DNA of 64,000 nt, taken from NCBI RefSeq assembly GCF_021497965.1, contig NZ_CP046525.1:620001-684000 (forward strand). Direction: 5' to 3'. The translations under genes and the position numbers were made by a program. Shown here in pieces: positions 48,031 through 56,648 of the stretch. The DNA comes from Streptococcus infantis. GTDB taxonomy: Bacteria; Bacillota; Bacilli; Lactobacillales; Streptococcaceae. Each line of letters opens with the position of its first letter. Position 1 is the first letter of the stretch. The notes below the pieces were generated by a model. The model had not been told where the DNA came from. It ran no database searches and saw nothing but the letters and a program-made list of their open reading frames with translations.

Positions 48031-48684
48031 ATGTTACGATCTCAATTTGAAGAAGATTTAGAGAAATTGCACAACCAATTCTACGCCATGGGACAAGAAG
48101 TTCTTTCCCAAATCAATCGTACTGTACGTGCTTTTGTGACACATGACCGTGACTTGGCAAAAGAAGTCATCGAAGAAGATGCAGAAGTCAATGAATACGA
48201 AGTGAAACTTGAAAAGAAATCATTTGAAATCATTGCACTTCAGCAGCCTGTTTCACAAGACTTGCGTACAGTTTTGACAGTACTTAAGGCTGTTTCAGAC
48301 TTGGAACGTATGGGTGACCATGCTGTATCCATTGCTGAAGCTACCATTCGTATGAAGGGGGAACAACGTATCCCAGCTGTCGAAGAAGAAATCAAAAACA
48401 TGGGACGTGATGTTAAAGATTTCGTAGAAACAACCCTCGAACTTTACCTAAATGGATCAGTTGATAAGGCCTATGAAGTTGCAACGATGGATGAAAAAAT
48501 CAACCATTATTTCGAAAATATTCGTGATTTGGCAACTGAAGAAATTAGAAAGAATCCAGATGCTATTGTCACAGGTCGTGATTACTTCCAAGTTATTTCT
48601 TACTTGGAACGCATTGGTGACTATGCAAAGAATATCTGTGAATGGGTTGTTTACTTTGAAACAGGTAAAATTGTCGAATTGTAA
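48031..48684 (+). CDS. phoU: Phosphate transport regulator PhoU
   Basis: A 217-residue helical protein with two PhoU repeats, each carrying metal-binding acidic motifs (VSDLERMGDHA and ISYLERIGDYA). It restrains Pst transport and phosphate signalling. The ATG after AAGGAGAAAAAG is the start; longer in-frame forms overlap the second pstB. No phosphate two-component system is adjacent in this window. Confidence 0.94.
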   Translation: MLRSQFEEDLEKLHNQFYAMGQEVLSQINRTVRAFVTHDRDLAKEVIEEDAEVNEYEVKLEKKSFEIIALQQPVSQDLRTVLTVLKAVSDLERMGDHAVSIAEATIRMKGEQRIPAVEEEIKNMGRDVKDFVETTLELYLNGSVDKAYEVATMDEKINHYFENIRDLATEEIRKNPDAIVTGRDYFQVISYLERIGDYAKNICEWVVYFETGKIVEL

Positions 48685-48702
48685 AATTGATTAAATATAC
48701 AG

Positions 48703-48739
48703 AAAAAGGAGCTGAAAATTGAATAAAAGCTCCTTTTTT
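48703..48739 (+). terminator. Terminator of the pst operon
   Basis: AAAAAGGAGCT / AGCTCCTTTTTT with a 14-base loop. Confidence 0.88.
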
Positions 48740-48781
48740 GTTAGAGAATATAAAAAAAATAAATAAATATTAAATTTATAC

Positions 48782-48810
48782 TTGACAATTAAAGTTTATA
48801 GAGTTATAAT
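48782..48810 (+). promoter_or_regulatory. Consensus promoter of the amino-acid binding lipoprotein gene
   Basis: TTGACA and TATAAT, both perfect, with a 17-base spacer. The coding start is 32 bases downstream. Confidence 0.92.
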
Positions 48811-48841
48811 TATACAAAATTAATATAGAGGTTGTTTATTT

Positions 48842-49657
48842 ATGAAATTTAAAAAATGGATATTTGTTTTATGTAGTTTTCTTGCAAGTTTCTTTTTAGT
48901 AGCTTGCCAATCGTCTAGCTCAAGCTCACAGTCTGCAGTAGAGGCTATCAAACAAAAAGGGAAATTGGTGGTCGCAACAAGCCCAGATTATGCTCCATTT
49001 GAGTTCCAAGCACTTGTGGATGGTAAGAACCAAGTTGTAGGTGCTGATATTGATATGGCACAAGCAATCGCTGATGAACTTGGTGTGAAACTAGAAGTTT
49101 CAAGTATGAGTTTTGACAACGTCTTGACTAGTCTTCAGACAGGAAAAGCAGATTTGGCCATTGCGGGTATCAGTGCCACTGAAGAAAGAAAAGAAGTCTT
49201 TGATTTCTCAATTCCTTACTATGAGAACAAAATTAGCTTCCTTATCAGAAAATCTGACCTTGAAAAATACAAGGATTTAGATTCTCTTGCAAGTGCTAAT
49301 ATTGCGGCTCAAAAAGGAACTGTCCCTGAATCTATGGTCAAAGAACAACTTCCTAAAGCGCAGTTAACATCTTTGACTAACATGGGTGAGGCAGTCAATG
49401 AGCTTCAATCAGGCAAGGTTGATGCTGTTCATATGGATGAACCAGTTGCTCTAAGCTATGCTGGTAAAAACTCTGATTTGGCAGTTGCTACAGTAAGCTT
49501 GACCATGAAAGAAGGCGAAGCAAATGCTGTAGCTATCAAAAAAGGCAATTCAGATTTGAAGGAAGTAGTAGATAAGGTCATCCAAAAATTGAAAGATGAC
49601 GGAACTTACCAAACCTATCTTGAGAAAGCTTCTAAATTAACCGAAGTAGAACAATAA
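48842..49657 (+). CDS. Amino-acid ABC transporter substrate-binding lipoprotein (orphan)
   Basis: A 271-residue family 3 solute-binding lipoprotein; lipobox LVAC gives lipidated Cys22, followed by a Ser/Gln-rich linker. Ligand-site signatures are TSPDYAPFEFQ, GADIDMAQAIADELG and IAGISATEERKEVFDFS, typical of polar amino-acid binders. No permease or ATPase gene is adjacent, so it must serve a transporter encoded elsewhere; it resembles pneumococcal AatB-type proteins, but I cannot fix the ligand. It is monocistronic with a consensus promoter. Confidence 0.88.
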   Translation: MKFKKWIFVLCSFLASFFLVACQSSSSSSQSAVEAIKQKGKLVVATSPDYAPFEFQALVDGKNQVVGADIDMAQAIADELGVKLEVSSMSFDNVLTSLQTGKADLAIAGISATEERKEVFDFSIPYYENKISFLIRKSDLEKYKDLDSLASANIAAQKGTVPESMVKEQLPKAQLTSLTNMGEAVNELQSGKVDAVHMDEPVALSYAGKNSDLAVATVSLTMKEGEANAVAIKKGNSDLKEVVDKVIQKLKDDGTYQTYLEKASKLTEVEQ

Positions 49658-49663
49658 AAAATA

Positions 49664-49695
49664 ACAGAGTTGGACTTTAGTCCAGCTCTGTTTTT
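49664..49695. terminator. Bidirectional terminator shared by convergent genes
   Basis: ACAGAGTTGGAC / GTCCAGCTCTGT with a four-base loop, flanked by A-rich and T-rich tracts. Most of the element lies inside the 3' end of the minus-strand gene, whose stop codon is in the loop. Confidence 0.9.
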
Positions 49696-50951
49696 AAGTA
49701 TTTTAGTGTTGCTTCAATATTTTCAAAGGGAACTTTTGCAAAGTGATAGGGACAAGTCCCTATGTAGGATGATTCGAAAAAGTCGAGATTTAAAGGACTA
49801 TGTTTGAGACTTGCAATCTTAGGATAGTCTCTAAGATCAAGTAAGGCTCCATCATGGAGAGGATAGATTGGCAAGGAAATGGGATAGTTATTTAAAAGTT
49901 GTTGGATGTGCTCCTGACTTTTTTCCTGAAGTGCTAATCTTGCTAGTCTGTTTTTCTCAAAGAGTTGACTATCAATATAAAGAGATAAGGCTTTTTGCAT
50001 GATAAGGTTGTTATCATAGTCCAGAATATTTTTATAAGTTACAAAAGCATCCTTGATAGCATTTGGAAGAAGAAGTGCAGTTATCCGGAGGGCTGGAAAA
50101 AGACTCGTAGAAAAAGATTTAATATAAATGACCAAATCATGCTGGTCCAGATAATGAAAGGTTTGTCCCATTTTAGGATCCAAGTCACCTAGATAGTCAT
50201 CTTCAACGATATAGATCTGGTGTTTTGCAGCCAAGTCAAGGATAGCAAGTTTTTCCTCCTCGGAATAGGAATGCCCCAGAGGATAATGAAAACGAGGAAT
50301 GGTATAGAAAAACTTAATCTTTCCACTCTTAAACTGTTTCTCAAGTTCGTTTAAATCAATACCGTCCACCCGACGTTCAATGGTTTGATAGGGAATGTTT
50401 TGAGCTAGTAGTAGTTGATTCATCCGATGATAGGTCGGTTGTTCAACCAGTATTTCCTGAGCTTGACCTGGAAAATCAATCTGAGAAAGAATAAACAGTG
50501 CTTGCTGGGTTCCAGATGTCATGACTAACTGGTCTGACTTACTATAAATCGCTTGATCAAAAAGTAATGTCTGAACAGATTTTCTTAATTCTTCTAGTCC
50601 CTCTTGGTTTTCATAGTAGTTGTAGAGATAATTTTCTCGTCCAATCAAGCTTTCATTGACGCAAAGCCGAAAATCATCATAGGCAGCCACATGTTCATCG
50701 TTAACGGAGATAATTAGGTCTTCGTGACTGGTTTGTTGCTCTAAAACATAATAACCACTCTGAGGTTTGGAGTAGATGTAATTTTCGTATCGAAGTTCCA
50801 TGAGTGCACGCTGAATGGTGTCTTTACTACAGTGGAAATCTTGACTGAGTCTTCGAATAGATGGCAGGCGACTTCCTGTCGCAAATCTACCTGATTCTAT
50901 CTCATTTTTTAGATAGTGCACGACTTGTTCGTACTTGCTTTCTTGCTTCAT
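49677..50951 (-). CDS. MocR-type regulator (GntR domain fused to aminotransferase fold)
   Basis: A 424-residue regulator: an N-terminal GntR winged helix (~1-70; SRLPSIRRLSQDFHCSKDTI) joined to a fold-type I aminotransferase domain. The PLP lysine lies in YIKSFSTSLFPALRI, and VEDDYLGDLD is the cofactor-ring Asp motif. Such proteins sense PLP or amino compounds; PdxR and GabR are examples. No vitamin B6 or GABA gene is nearby, so its target is unknown, possibly itself. GGGAGGT precedes the ATG. Its stop codon is inside the shared terminator loop. Confidence 0.88.
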   Translation of the reverse strand: MKQESKYEQVVHYLKNEIESGRFATGSRLPSIRRLSQDFHCSKDTIQRALMELRYENYIYSKPQSGYYVLEQQTSHEDLIISVNDEHVAAYDDFRLCVNESLIGRENYLYNYYENQEGLEELRKSVQTLLFDQAIYSKSDQLVMTSGTQQALFILSQIDFPGQAQEILVEQPTYHRMNQLLLAQNIPYQTIERRVDGIDLNELEKQFKSGKIKFFYTIPRFHYPLGHSYSEEEKLAILDLAAKHQIYIVEDDYLGDLDPKMGQTFHYLDQHDLVIYIKSFSTSLFPALRITALLLPNAIKDAFVTYKNILDYDNNLIMQKALSLYIDSQLFEKNRLARLALQEKSQEHIQQLLNNYPISLPIYPLHDGALLDLRDYPKIASLKHSPLNLDFFESSYIGTCPYHFAKVPFENIEATLKYLKTELD

Positions 50952-50976
50952 CCCAGACCTCCCTTGATTTTGTTAC

Positions 50977-51005
50977 ATTGTACCTTTTTTTTAAACGTTT
51001 GGCAA
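50977..51005 (-). promoter_or_regulatory. Promoter of the MocR-type regulator
   Basis: Minus-strand TTGCCA (51005-51000) and TACAAT (50982-50977), with a 17-base spacer. Confidence 0.75.
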
Positions 51006-51009
51006 TGTT

Positions 51010-51207
51010 ATACTTTTCGAAAATTAAATTCAAACCGCGTCAACGTCGCTTTGTCGTATGTGTAGGATACTAACTACGTCAGTTCCATCTACAACCTCAA
51101 AACAGTGTTTTGAGCTGACTACGTCAGTTCTATCCACAACTTCAAAGCAGTGCTTCGAGCAACCTGCGGCAAGTTTCCTAGTTTGGTCTTTGATTTTCAT
51201 TGAGTAT
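51010..51207 (-). repeat. BOX element (boxA-boxB-boxB-boxC), reverse orientation
   Basis: Read on the minus strand, the ~200 bases begin TACTCAATGAAAATCAAAG and include GCCGCAGGTTGCTC (boxA, ~51150-51207). Two boxB-like units follow, with AGAACTGACGTAGT and GGAACTGACGTAGT. Then comes boxC, with ACGTTGACGCGGTTTGAA and ending TTTTCGAAAAGTATAA. BOX elements are dispersed non-coding repeats of S. pneumoniae and its relatives, probably mobilised in trans. This copy separates the MocR gene from budA. Confidence 0.92.
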
Positions 51208-51224
51208 TAAAAAGCAGTCTAGCA

Positions 51225-51253
51225 TTCAATTCTAATCAGAAATGTGATATACT
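51225..51253 (+). promoter_or_regulatory. budA promoter
   Basis: TTCAAT and TGA-extended TATACT with 17-base spacing, just downstream of the BOX element. Confidence 0.6.
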
Positions 51254-51281
51254 TAGTAAGTAAAATTTCAAGAAGAGTGAG

Positions 51282-52010
51282 ATGATAAAGGTGCAAGAAC
51301 CAGTGAAATTATTCCAATACAATACTTTGGGAGCCTTGATGGCTGGACTTTACGGTGGGACTATGACCGTTGGTGAGTTACTTGAACATGGAGATTTAGG
51401 GCTAGGAACCTTAGATTCCATTGACGGGGAATTGATTGTCTTAGATGGAAAGGCTTATCAAGCTAAGGGGTCAGGTGATAAACCTGAAATCGTTGAAGTG
51501 TCGCCAGATGCTCTGATTCCTTATGCGGCAGTTGTACCCCACCAGGCAGAAGTTATTTTCCGCCAACGTTTTGAAATGACTGATAAGGAACTAGAAAAAC
51601 GTATTGAATCCTACTATGATGGAGAAAACCTTTTCCGTTCGATTAAGATTCATGGTGACTTTAAACATATGCATGTTCGCATGATACCAAAATCGACAAG
51701 CGAAACGAAGTTTGCTGAGGTTGCGACTCATCAGCCTGAATATAGTTGCGAAAATATCTCTGGGACTATCGTTGGATTCTGGACACCTGAAATTTTCCAT
51801 GGTGTCAGTGTCGCAGGCTATCATTTGCATTTTATTTCAGATGACCTAACCTTTGGTGGTCACGTTATGGACTTTGTCATCAAGGAGGGAATCGTAGAGG
51901 TTGGAGCTGTCGATCAGTTGGATCAACGTTTTCCTGTCCAGGACCGTCAGTATCTCTTTGCTAAGTTTAATGTTGATGAGATGAAAAAAGATATTGATCA
52001 GGCAGAATAG
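51282..52010 (+). CDS. budA: Alpha-acetolactate decarboxylase
   Basis: A 242-residue zinc enzyme converting acetolactate to acetoin, a neutral end-product pathway that limits acidification and diverts branched-chain precursor. The metal-binding histidines are in GYHLHFISDDLTFGGH. No acetolactate synthase gene is adjacent. The ATG is preceded by AAGAGTGAG; a GTG nine bases on is possible. The next gene begins 12 bases after its stop. Confidence 0.93.
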   Translation: MIKVQEPVKLFQYNTLGALMAGLYGGTMTVGELLEHGDLGLGTLDSIDGELIVLDGKAYQAKGSGDKPEIVEVSPDALIPYAAVVPHQAEVIFRQRFEMTDKELEKRIESYYDGENLFRSIKIHGDFKHMHVRMIPKSTSETKFAEVATHQPEYSCENISGTIVGFWTPEIFHGVSVAGYHLHFISDDLTFGGHVMDFVIKEGIVEVGAVDQLDQRFPVQDRQYLFAKFNVDEMKKDIDQAE

Positions 52011-52022
52011 AGGGAGTCAAAT

Positions 52023-52775
52023 ATGAAAATTCATGTAATAATTACTATGATAGCTTTAGTTGTATTTCTTATAGCAGCCATTTGGTATGCAAGGAAGAAA
52101 TACAAGATTAATTTTGCAGTTTTGGGACTTGGGGCAGTTGCATTTTTTGTCTCATCTCAAGTACTGGAGAAAATTGTTCACCTTTTGGTGCTTCATCCAC
52201 AAAAAGATGGAACCATTTCGCTCATGCAGGAGCATCCTTTTTTATATGTCCTTTATGGAATTGCTATGGCAGCTATCTTTGAAGAAACGGCTCGCCTTGT
52301 CTTCTTTAAATGGTTAGAGAAGAAGAGAAGCTTAGAAGATTCAGATGCCTTAGCTTATGGGTTGGGGCATGGAGGTTTGGAGTTGCTCTACCTCGGAATG
52401 GGAAGTTTGATTAGTCTTTTGATCCTCCTTTCATTATTAGAGTCTCCAAATCCCGATGTAGCAAATCTCCTTCCCAAAACTACACTCGAAACAGTCCAAT
52501 CTCTATCTGGATGGCAGGTTTATTTACTCGGTGTTGAGCGTGTGCTTGCTCTTGTTATGCAAATTGGTCTCTCTTTCTGGGTTTATCAAGCAGTCCGTCA
52601 AAAGAATTGGATTTACCTAGTAGCTGCTTATGGTTTGCACGCCTTATTCGATCTAGCTCCTAGTCTTTCACAGGTTGGTTGGATTTCAAATCCACTTATA
52701 GTGGAAGGATTACTAGCCGTGGAAGTTGTCTTATTTGTATACTTTACAAAGTCAATTTTTTATAAAAAACAATAA
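52023..52775 (+). CDS. YhfC-family intramembrane metalloprotease-like protein
   Basis: A 250-residue membrane protein with about seven hydrophobic segments. Motifs EETARLVFF, GLGHGGLELLYLG and YGLHALFDLAP match the YhfC family, related to CPBP/CAAX-type intramembrane proteases; the Glu-Glu and His residues of the putative active site are present. Substrates are unknown. It lies in a transcript with budA. Confidence 0.82.
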   Translation: MKIHVIITMIALVVFLIAAIWYARKKYKINFAVLGLGAVAFFVSSQVLEKIVHLLVLHPQKDGTISLMQEHPFLYVLYGIAMAAIFEETARLVFFKWLEKKRSLEDSDALAYGLGHGGLELLYLGMGSLISLLILLSLLESPNPDVANLLPKTTLETVQSLSGWQVYLLGVERVLALVMQIGLSFWVYQAVRQKNWIYLVAAYGLHALFDLAPSLSQVGWISNPLIVEGLLAVEVVLFVYFTKSIFYKKQ

Positions 52776-52778
52776 ACG

Positions 52779-52802
52779 AAAAGAGGCCTAGCCTCTTTTT
52801 AA
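52779..52802 (+). terminator. Terminator of budA-yhfC
   Basis: AAAAGAGGC / GCCTCTTTT with a three-base loop and T-run. Confidence 0.9.
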
Positions 52803-52851
52803 TATTGTCAGAGAAAAAGCTTAGAAAATCATCGAAAAAAATCGCTAAAAA

Positions 52852-52860
52852 TGGTATAAT
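52852..52860 (+). promoter_or_regulatory. murB promoter (-10)
   Basis: TGG-TATAAT extended -10, 29 bases before the ATG; no clear -35. Confidence 0.6.
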
Positions 52861-52889
52861 GGAATGAATTTTACAAAAGGATAAGAAAA

Positions 52890-53795
52890 ATGACTGTATT
52901 AGATAAATTAAAAGAAACCTTAGAAGGAATTGACATTCGATTCGATGAGCCGTTGAAAACTTATACCTATACAAAAGTTGGAGGGAAAGCAGATTACTTA
53001 GTTTTTCCTCGTAATCATTATGAGATGGCCCGTGTGGTTAAATTTGCCAATCAAGAAAATACCCCATGGATGGTTCTTGGAAATGCAAGTAATATTATCG
53101 TTCGTGAAGGTGGCGTTCGTGGTTTTGTCATCATGTGTGACAAGTTAAATAATGTCACAGTTGATGGTTATACGATTGAGGCAGAAGCTGGAGCTAACTT
53201 GATTGAAACGACTCGTATAGCTCTTCGTCATAGTTTGACGGGTTTTGAGTTTGCTTGTGGAATTCCAGGAAGCGTCGGTGGTGCTGTCTTTATGAACGCT
53301 GGTGCCTATGGTGGTGAGATTGCTCATATCTTGCAATCGTGTCAGGTTTTAACAAAAGATGGTGAAATCGAGACTTTATCTGCCAAAGACTTAGCCTTTG
53401 GTTATCGTCATTCAGCCATTCAAGAATCTGGAGCAGTCGTCTTATCAGCTAAATTCGCACTATCTCCAGGAAATTATGAGACTATCAAACAAGAAATGGA
53501 ACGCTTGAGTCATTTACGAGAACTCAAACAACCGTTGGAGTATCCATCTTGTGGTTCTGTCTTTAAACGTCCGGTTGGGCATTTTGCAGGGCAATTGATT
53601 TCAGAAGCTGGTTTGAAGGGCTACCGTATCGGTGGTGTAGAAGTCTCAGAAAAGCATGCAGGCTTTATGATAAATGTAGCTAATGGAACTGCTAGAGATT
53701 ATGAAGACTTAATTGAGTCTGTCATTGAAAAAGTTAAAGAACATTCAGGCGTTACGCTCGAGCAAGAAGTTCGTATCCTGGGTGAACACGAATAA
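52890..53795 (+). CDS. murB: UDP-N-acetylenolpyruvoylglucosamine reductase
   Basis: A 301-residue FAD enzyme that makes UDP-MurNAc for peptidoglycan. FAD-binding segments include [14 protein letters not shown] and [21 protein letters not shown]; the catalytic Ser is in SCGSVFKRP and the Glu in EQEVRILGE. Type IIa/b features fit other streptococcal MurB. ATAAGAAAA is a weak ribosome site. Downstream is a large hairpin and then potABCD, an order also found in pneumococci. Confidence 0.95.
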   Translation: MTVLDKLKETLEGIDIRFDEPLKTYTYTKVGGKADYLVFPRNHYEMARVVKFANQENTPWMVLGNASNIIVREGGVRGFVIMCDKLNNVTVDGYTIEAEAGANLIETTRIALRHSLTGFEFACGIPGSVGGAVFMNAGAYGGEIAHILQSCQVLTKDGEIETLSAKDLAFGYRHSAIQESGAVVLSAKFALSPGNYETIKQEMERLSHLRELKQPLEYPSCGSVFKRPVGHFAGQLISEAGLKGYRIGGVEVSEKHAGFMINVANGTARDYEDLIESVIEKVKEHSGVTLEQEVRILGEHE

Positions 53796-53818
53796 CATTA
53801 TTTTTACACATCATTCAA

Positions 53819-53900
53819 AGATTGGGATTTTATCGCTAGATGAGATTTAGGCCATTTTATGTCCTAAGCTTCTTTCTAGCATTCAAAAAGGTCCCAATCT
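53819..53900 (+). promoter_or_regulatory. Long stem-loop between murB and potA
   Basis: Outer arms AGATTGGGA / TCCCAATCT, middle GCTAGA / TCTAGC and inner TTAGG / CCTAA fold 82 bases into one extended hairpin with an 11-base loop. No T-run follows. It sits 33 bases before the potA start and may act as a processing or leader element. Confidence 0.7.
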
Positions 53901-53933
53901 GTTAATTTACGAAGAAAAAGGAATTTAGAGGAA

Positions 53934-55091
53934 TTGAAAAAACCAATTATCGAATTCAGAAACGTTTCTAAAGTTTTTGAAGATAGCGACACCAAGGTTC
54001 TCAAGGATATTAACTTTGAGTTGGAAGAAGGAAAATTTTACACACTGCTAGGAGCGTCTGGTTCAGGGAAATCAACTATTCTCAATATCATCGCAGGTTT
54101 GCTGGATGCAACGACTGGTGATATTTTGTTGGACGGCGTGCGAATCAATGATATCCCGACCAATAAGCGTGATGTTCATACTGTCTTCCAGTCTTATGCC
54201 TTGTTCCCACATATGAATGTCTTTGAAAATGTTGCCTTTCCATTGCGTTTGCGTAAGGTCGATAAGAAAGAAATCGAACGACGTGTGCTAGAAGTACTTA
54301 AGATGGTACAGTTGGAAGGTTTCGAGAAACGTTCCATTCGTAAGCTTTCGGGAGGACAACGTCAACGTGTAGCGATTGCGCGTGCGATTATCAACCAACC
54401 ACGTGTGGTCCTCTTGGATGAGCCTTTGTCAGCTCTTGACCTGAAGTTACGAACCGACATGCAGTACGAACTCCGTGAATTGCAACAACGATTGGGTATT
54501 ACCTTTGTTTTTGTTACCCACGATCAGGAAGAAGCTCTTGCCATGAGTGACTGGATTTTCGTTATGAATGACGGTGAAATTGTTCAGTCAGGTACACCAG
54601 TGGACATCTACGATGAGCCCATCAACCACTTTGTTGCAACTTTTATCGGTGAATCAAACATCTTGCCAGGAACCATGATTGAGGACTACTTGGTCGAGTT
54701 TAACGGCAAACGCTTTGAAGCGGTCGACGGTGGTATGAAGCCAAATGAACCAGTCGAAGTCGTCATTCGTCCAGAAGACTTGCGCATTACCCTTCCAGAA
54801 GAAGGGAAGCTCCAAGTGAAGGTTGATACCCAGCTTTTCCGTGGGGTTCACTATGAGATTATCGCCTATGATGAACTCGGCAATGAATGGATGATTCACT
54901 CAACTCGTAAGGCTATCGTTGGTGAGGAAATCGGTCTGGACTTTGAACCAGAAGATATCCACATCATGCGTCTCAATGAAACAGAAGAAGAGTTTGATGC
55001 TCGTATCGAAGAGTACGTAGAAATCGAAGAGCATGAAGCAGGTTTGATTAACGCTATTGAGGAGGAAAGAGATGAAGAAAACAACCTCTAA
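53934..55091 (+). CDS. potA: Spermidine/putrescine ABC transporter ATPase PotA
   Basis: A 385-residue ATPase powering polyamine import. Walker A is GASGSGKST, signature LSGGQRQRV, Walker [13 protein letters not shown]; a C-terminal TOBE domain (~280-350) is present. The start is TTG (read [11 protein letters not shown]) with GAGG four bases before it; no ATG fits. The acidic tail ends with potB overlapping by 20 bases. The four pot genes overlap one another, so they form one operon. Confidence 0.95.
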   Translation: MKKPIIEFRNVSKVFEDSDTKVLKDINFELEEGKFYTLLGASGSGKSTILNIIAGLLDATTGDILLDGVRINDIPTNKRDVHTVFQSYALFPHMNVFENVAFPLRLRKVDKKEIERRVLEVLKMVQLEGFEKRSIRKLSGGQRQRVAIARAIINQPRVVLLDEPLSALDLKLRTDMQYELRELQQRLGITFVFVTHDQEEALAMSDWIFVMNDGEIVQSGTPVDIYDEPINHFVATFIGESNILPGTMIEDYLVEFNGKRFEAVDGGMKPNEPVEVVIRPEDLRITLPEEGKLQVKVDTQLFRGVHYEIIAYDELGNEWMIHSTRKAIVGEEIGLDFEPEDIHIMRLNETEEEFDARIEEYVEIEEHEAGLINAIEEERDEENNL

Positions 55092-55878
55092 ACTCTTTGT
55101 AGTGCCTTACATGCTTTGGATTGCACTCTTTGTATTGGCCCCCTTGGTCTTGATTTTCGGACAATCCTTTTTCAACATCGAAGGCCAGTTCAGTTTAGAA
55201 AACTATAAATCCTACTTTGCGTCACAAAACTTGACCTATCTCAAAATGAGTTTTAACTCAGTGCTCTATGCAGGTATTGTAACTCTAGTGACGCTACTTA
55301 TCAGCTATCCAACAGCCCTATTTTTGACTCGTCTCAAACACCGTCAACTCTGGCTTATGCTGATTATTTTGCCAACCTGGATCAACTTGCTCCTTAAGGC
55401 CTATGCCTTTATCGGTATTTTTGGTCAAAATGGCTCTATTAATCAATTCCTAGAATTTATTGGAATTGGTTCGCAGCAGTTGCTCTTTACAGATTTCTCA
55501 TTTATCTTTGTTGCAAGCTATATTGAACTTCCATTTATGATTTTGCCCATCTTCAATGTTTTGGATGATATGGATAACAATCTCATTAATGCCAGCTATG
55601 ACCTCGGTGCAACCAAATGGGAGACTTTCCGTCATGTCATCTTCCCTCTTTCTATGAATGGAGTGCGAAGTGGTGTCCAATCTGTCTTTATCCCTAGTTT
55701 AAGTCTTTTCATGTTGACCCGTTTGATTGGGGGGAACCGAGTGATTACCTTGGGGACTGCCATCGAGCAGAACTTCCTAACCAACGACAACTATGGTATG
55801 GGTTCAACTATCGGTGTTGTTCTTATCCTGACTATGTTCGTCACTATGTGGGTGACTAAGGAAAGGAGAGAACGATGA
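55072..55878 (+). CDS. potB: Polyamine ABC transporter permease PotB
   Basis: A 268-residue permease with six membrane helices and the ATPase contact loop [18 protein letters not shown]. The ATG read MKKTTSKLF follows GAGGAGGAAAG, located inside the 3' end of potA. It overlaps potC by four bases (ATGA). Confidence 0.94.
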   Translation: MKKTTSKLFVVPYMLWIALFVLAPLVLIFGQSFFNIEGQFSLENYKSYFASQNLTYLKMSFNSVLYAGIVTLVTLLISYPTALFLTRLKHRQLWLMLIILPTWINLLLKAYAFIGIFGQNGSINQFLEFIGIGSQQLLFTDFSFIFVASYIELPFMILPIFNVLDDMDNNLINASYDLGATKWETFRHVIFPLSMNGVRSGVQSVFIPSLSLFMLTRLIGGNRVITLGTAIEQNFLTNDNYGMGSTIGVVLILTMFVTMWVTKERRER

Positions 55879-56648
55879 AAAAATTATCGAATCTTTACCT
55901 AGCCTTCGTCTTTATCGTCCTCTATCTGCCAATCTTCTACTTGATTGGTTATGCCTTCAATGCTGGGGATGATATGAATAGTTTTACAGGTTTTAGCTTA
56001 TCTCACTTTGAAACTATGTTTGGTGATGGAAGGCTCATGTTAATTTTAGTTCAAACCTTTTTACTAGCTTTTCTATCAGCCTTGATTGCGACAGTGATTG
56101 GGACTTTTGGTGCCATCTACATCTACCAATCACGAAAGAGATACCAAGAAGCCTTTCTATCACTCAATAACATTTTGATGGTTGCTCCAGATGTTATGAT
56201 TGGTGCTAGTTTCTTGATTCTCTTTACACAACTCAAGTTTTCACTTGGATTTTTGACAGTTCTATCTAGTCATGTGGCCTTTTCAATTCCAATCGTAGTG
56301 CTCATGGTCTTGCCTCAATTGAAAGAGATGAATGGAGATATGATTCATGCAGCCTATGACCTTGGAGCTAGTCAGTTCCAGATGTTCAAGGAAATTATGC
56401 TTCCTTACCTAACACCGTCTATCATTGCAGGTTACTTCATGGCTTTCACCTATTCCTTAGATGACTTTGCCGTGACCTTCTTTGTAACGGGGAATGGTTT
56501 TTCAACCTTGTCAGTCGAGATCTACTCTCGAGCTCGTAAGGGAATTTCGCTAGAAATCAATGCCCTTTCAGCCCTAGTCTTTCTTTTTAGTATTATCTTG
56601 GTTGTCGGCTATTACTTTATTTCGCGTGAGAAGGAGGAGAAAGCATGA
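55875..56648 (+). CDS. potC: Polyamine ABC transporter permease PotC
   Basis: A 257-residue partner permease to PotB with six hydrophobic segments and contact loop IHAAYDLGASQFQMFKEI. It overlaps potB and potD by four bases each, ensuring balanced translation. Confidence 0.94.
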   Translation: MKKLSNLYLAFVFIVLYLPIFYLIGYAFNAGDDMNSFTGFSLSHFETMFGDGRLMLILVQTFLLAFLSALIATVIGTFGAIYIYQSRKRYQEAFLSLNNILMVAPDVMIGASFLILFTQLKFSLGFLTVLSSHVAFSIPIVVLMVLPQLKEMNGDMIHAAYDLGASQFQMFKEIMLPYLTPSIIAGYFMAFTYSLDDFAVTFFVTGNGFSTLSVEIYSRARKGISLEINALSALVFLFSIILVVGYYFISREKEEKA

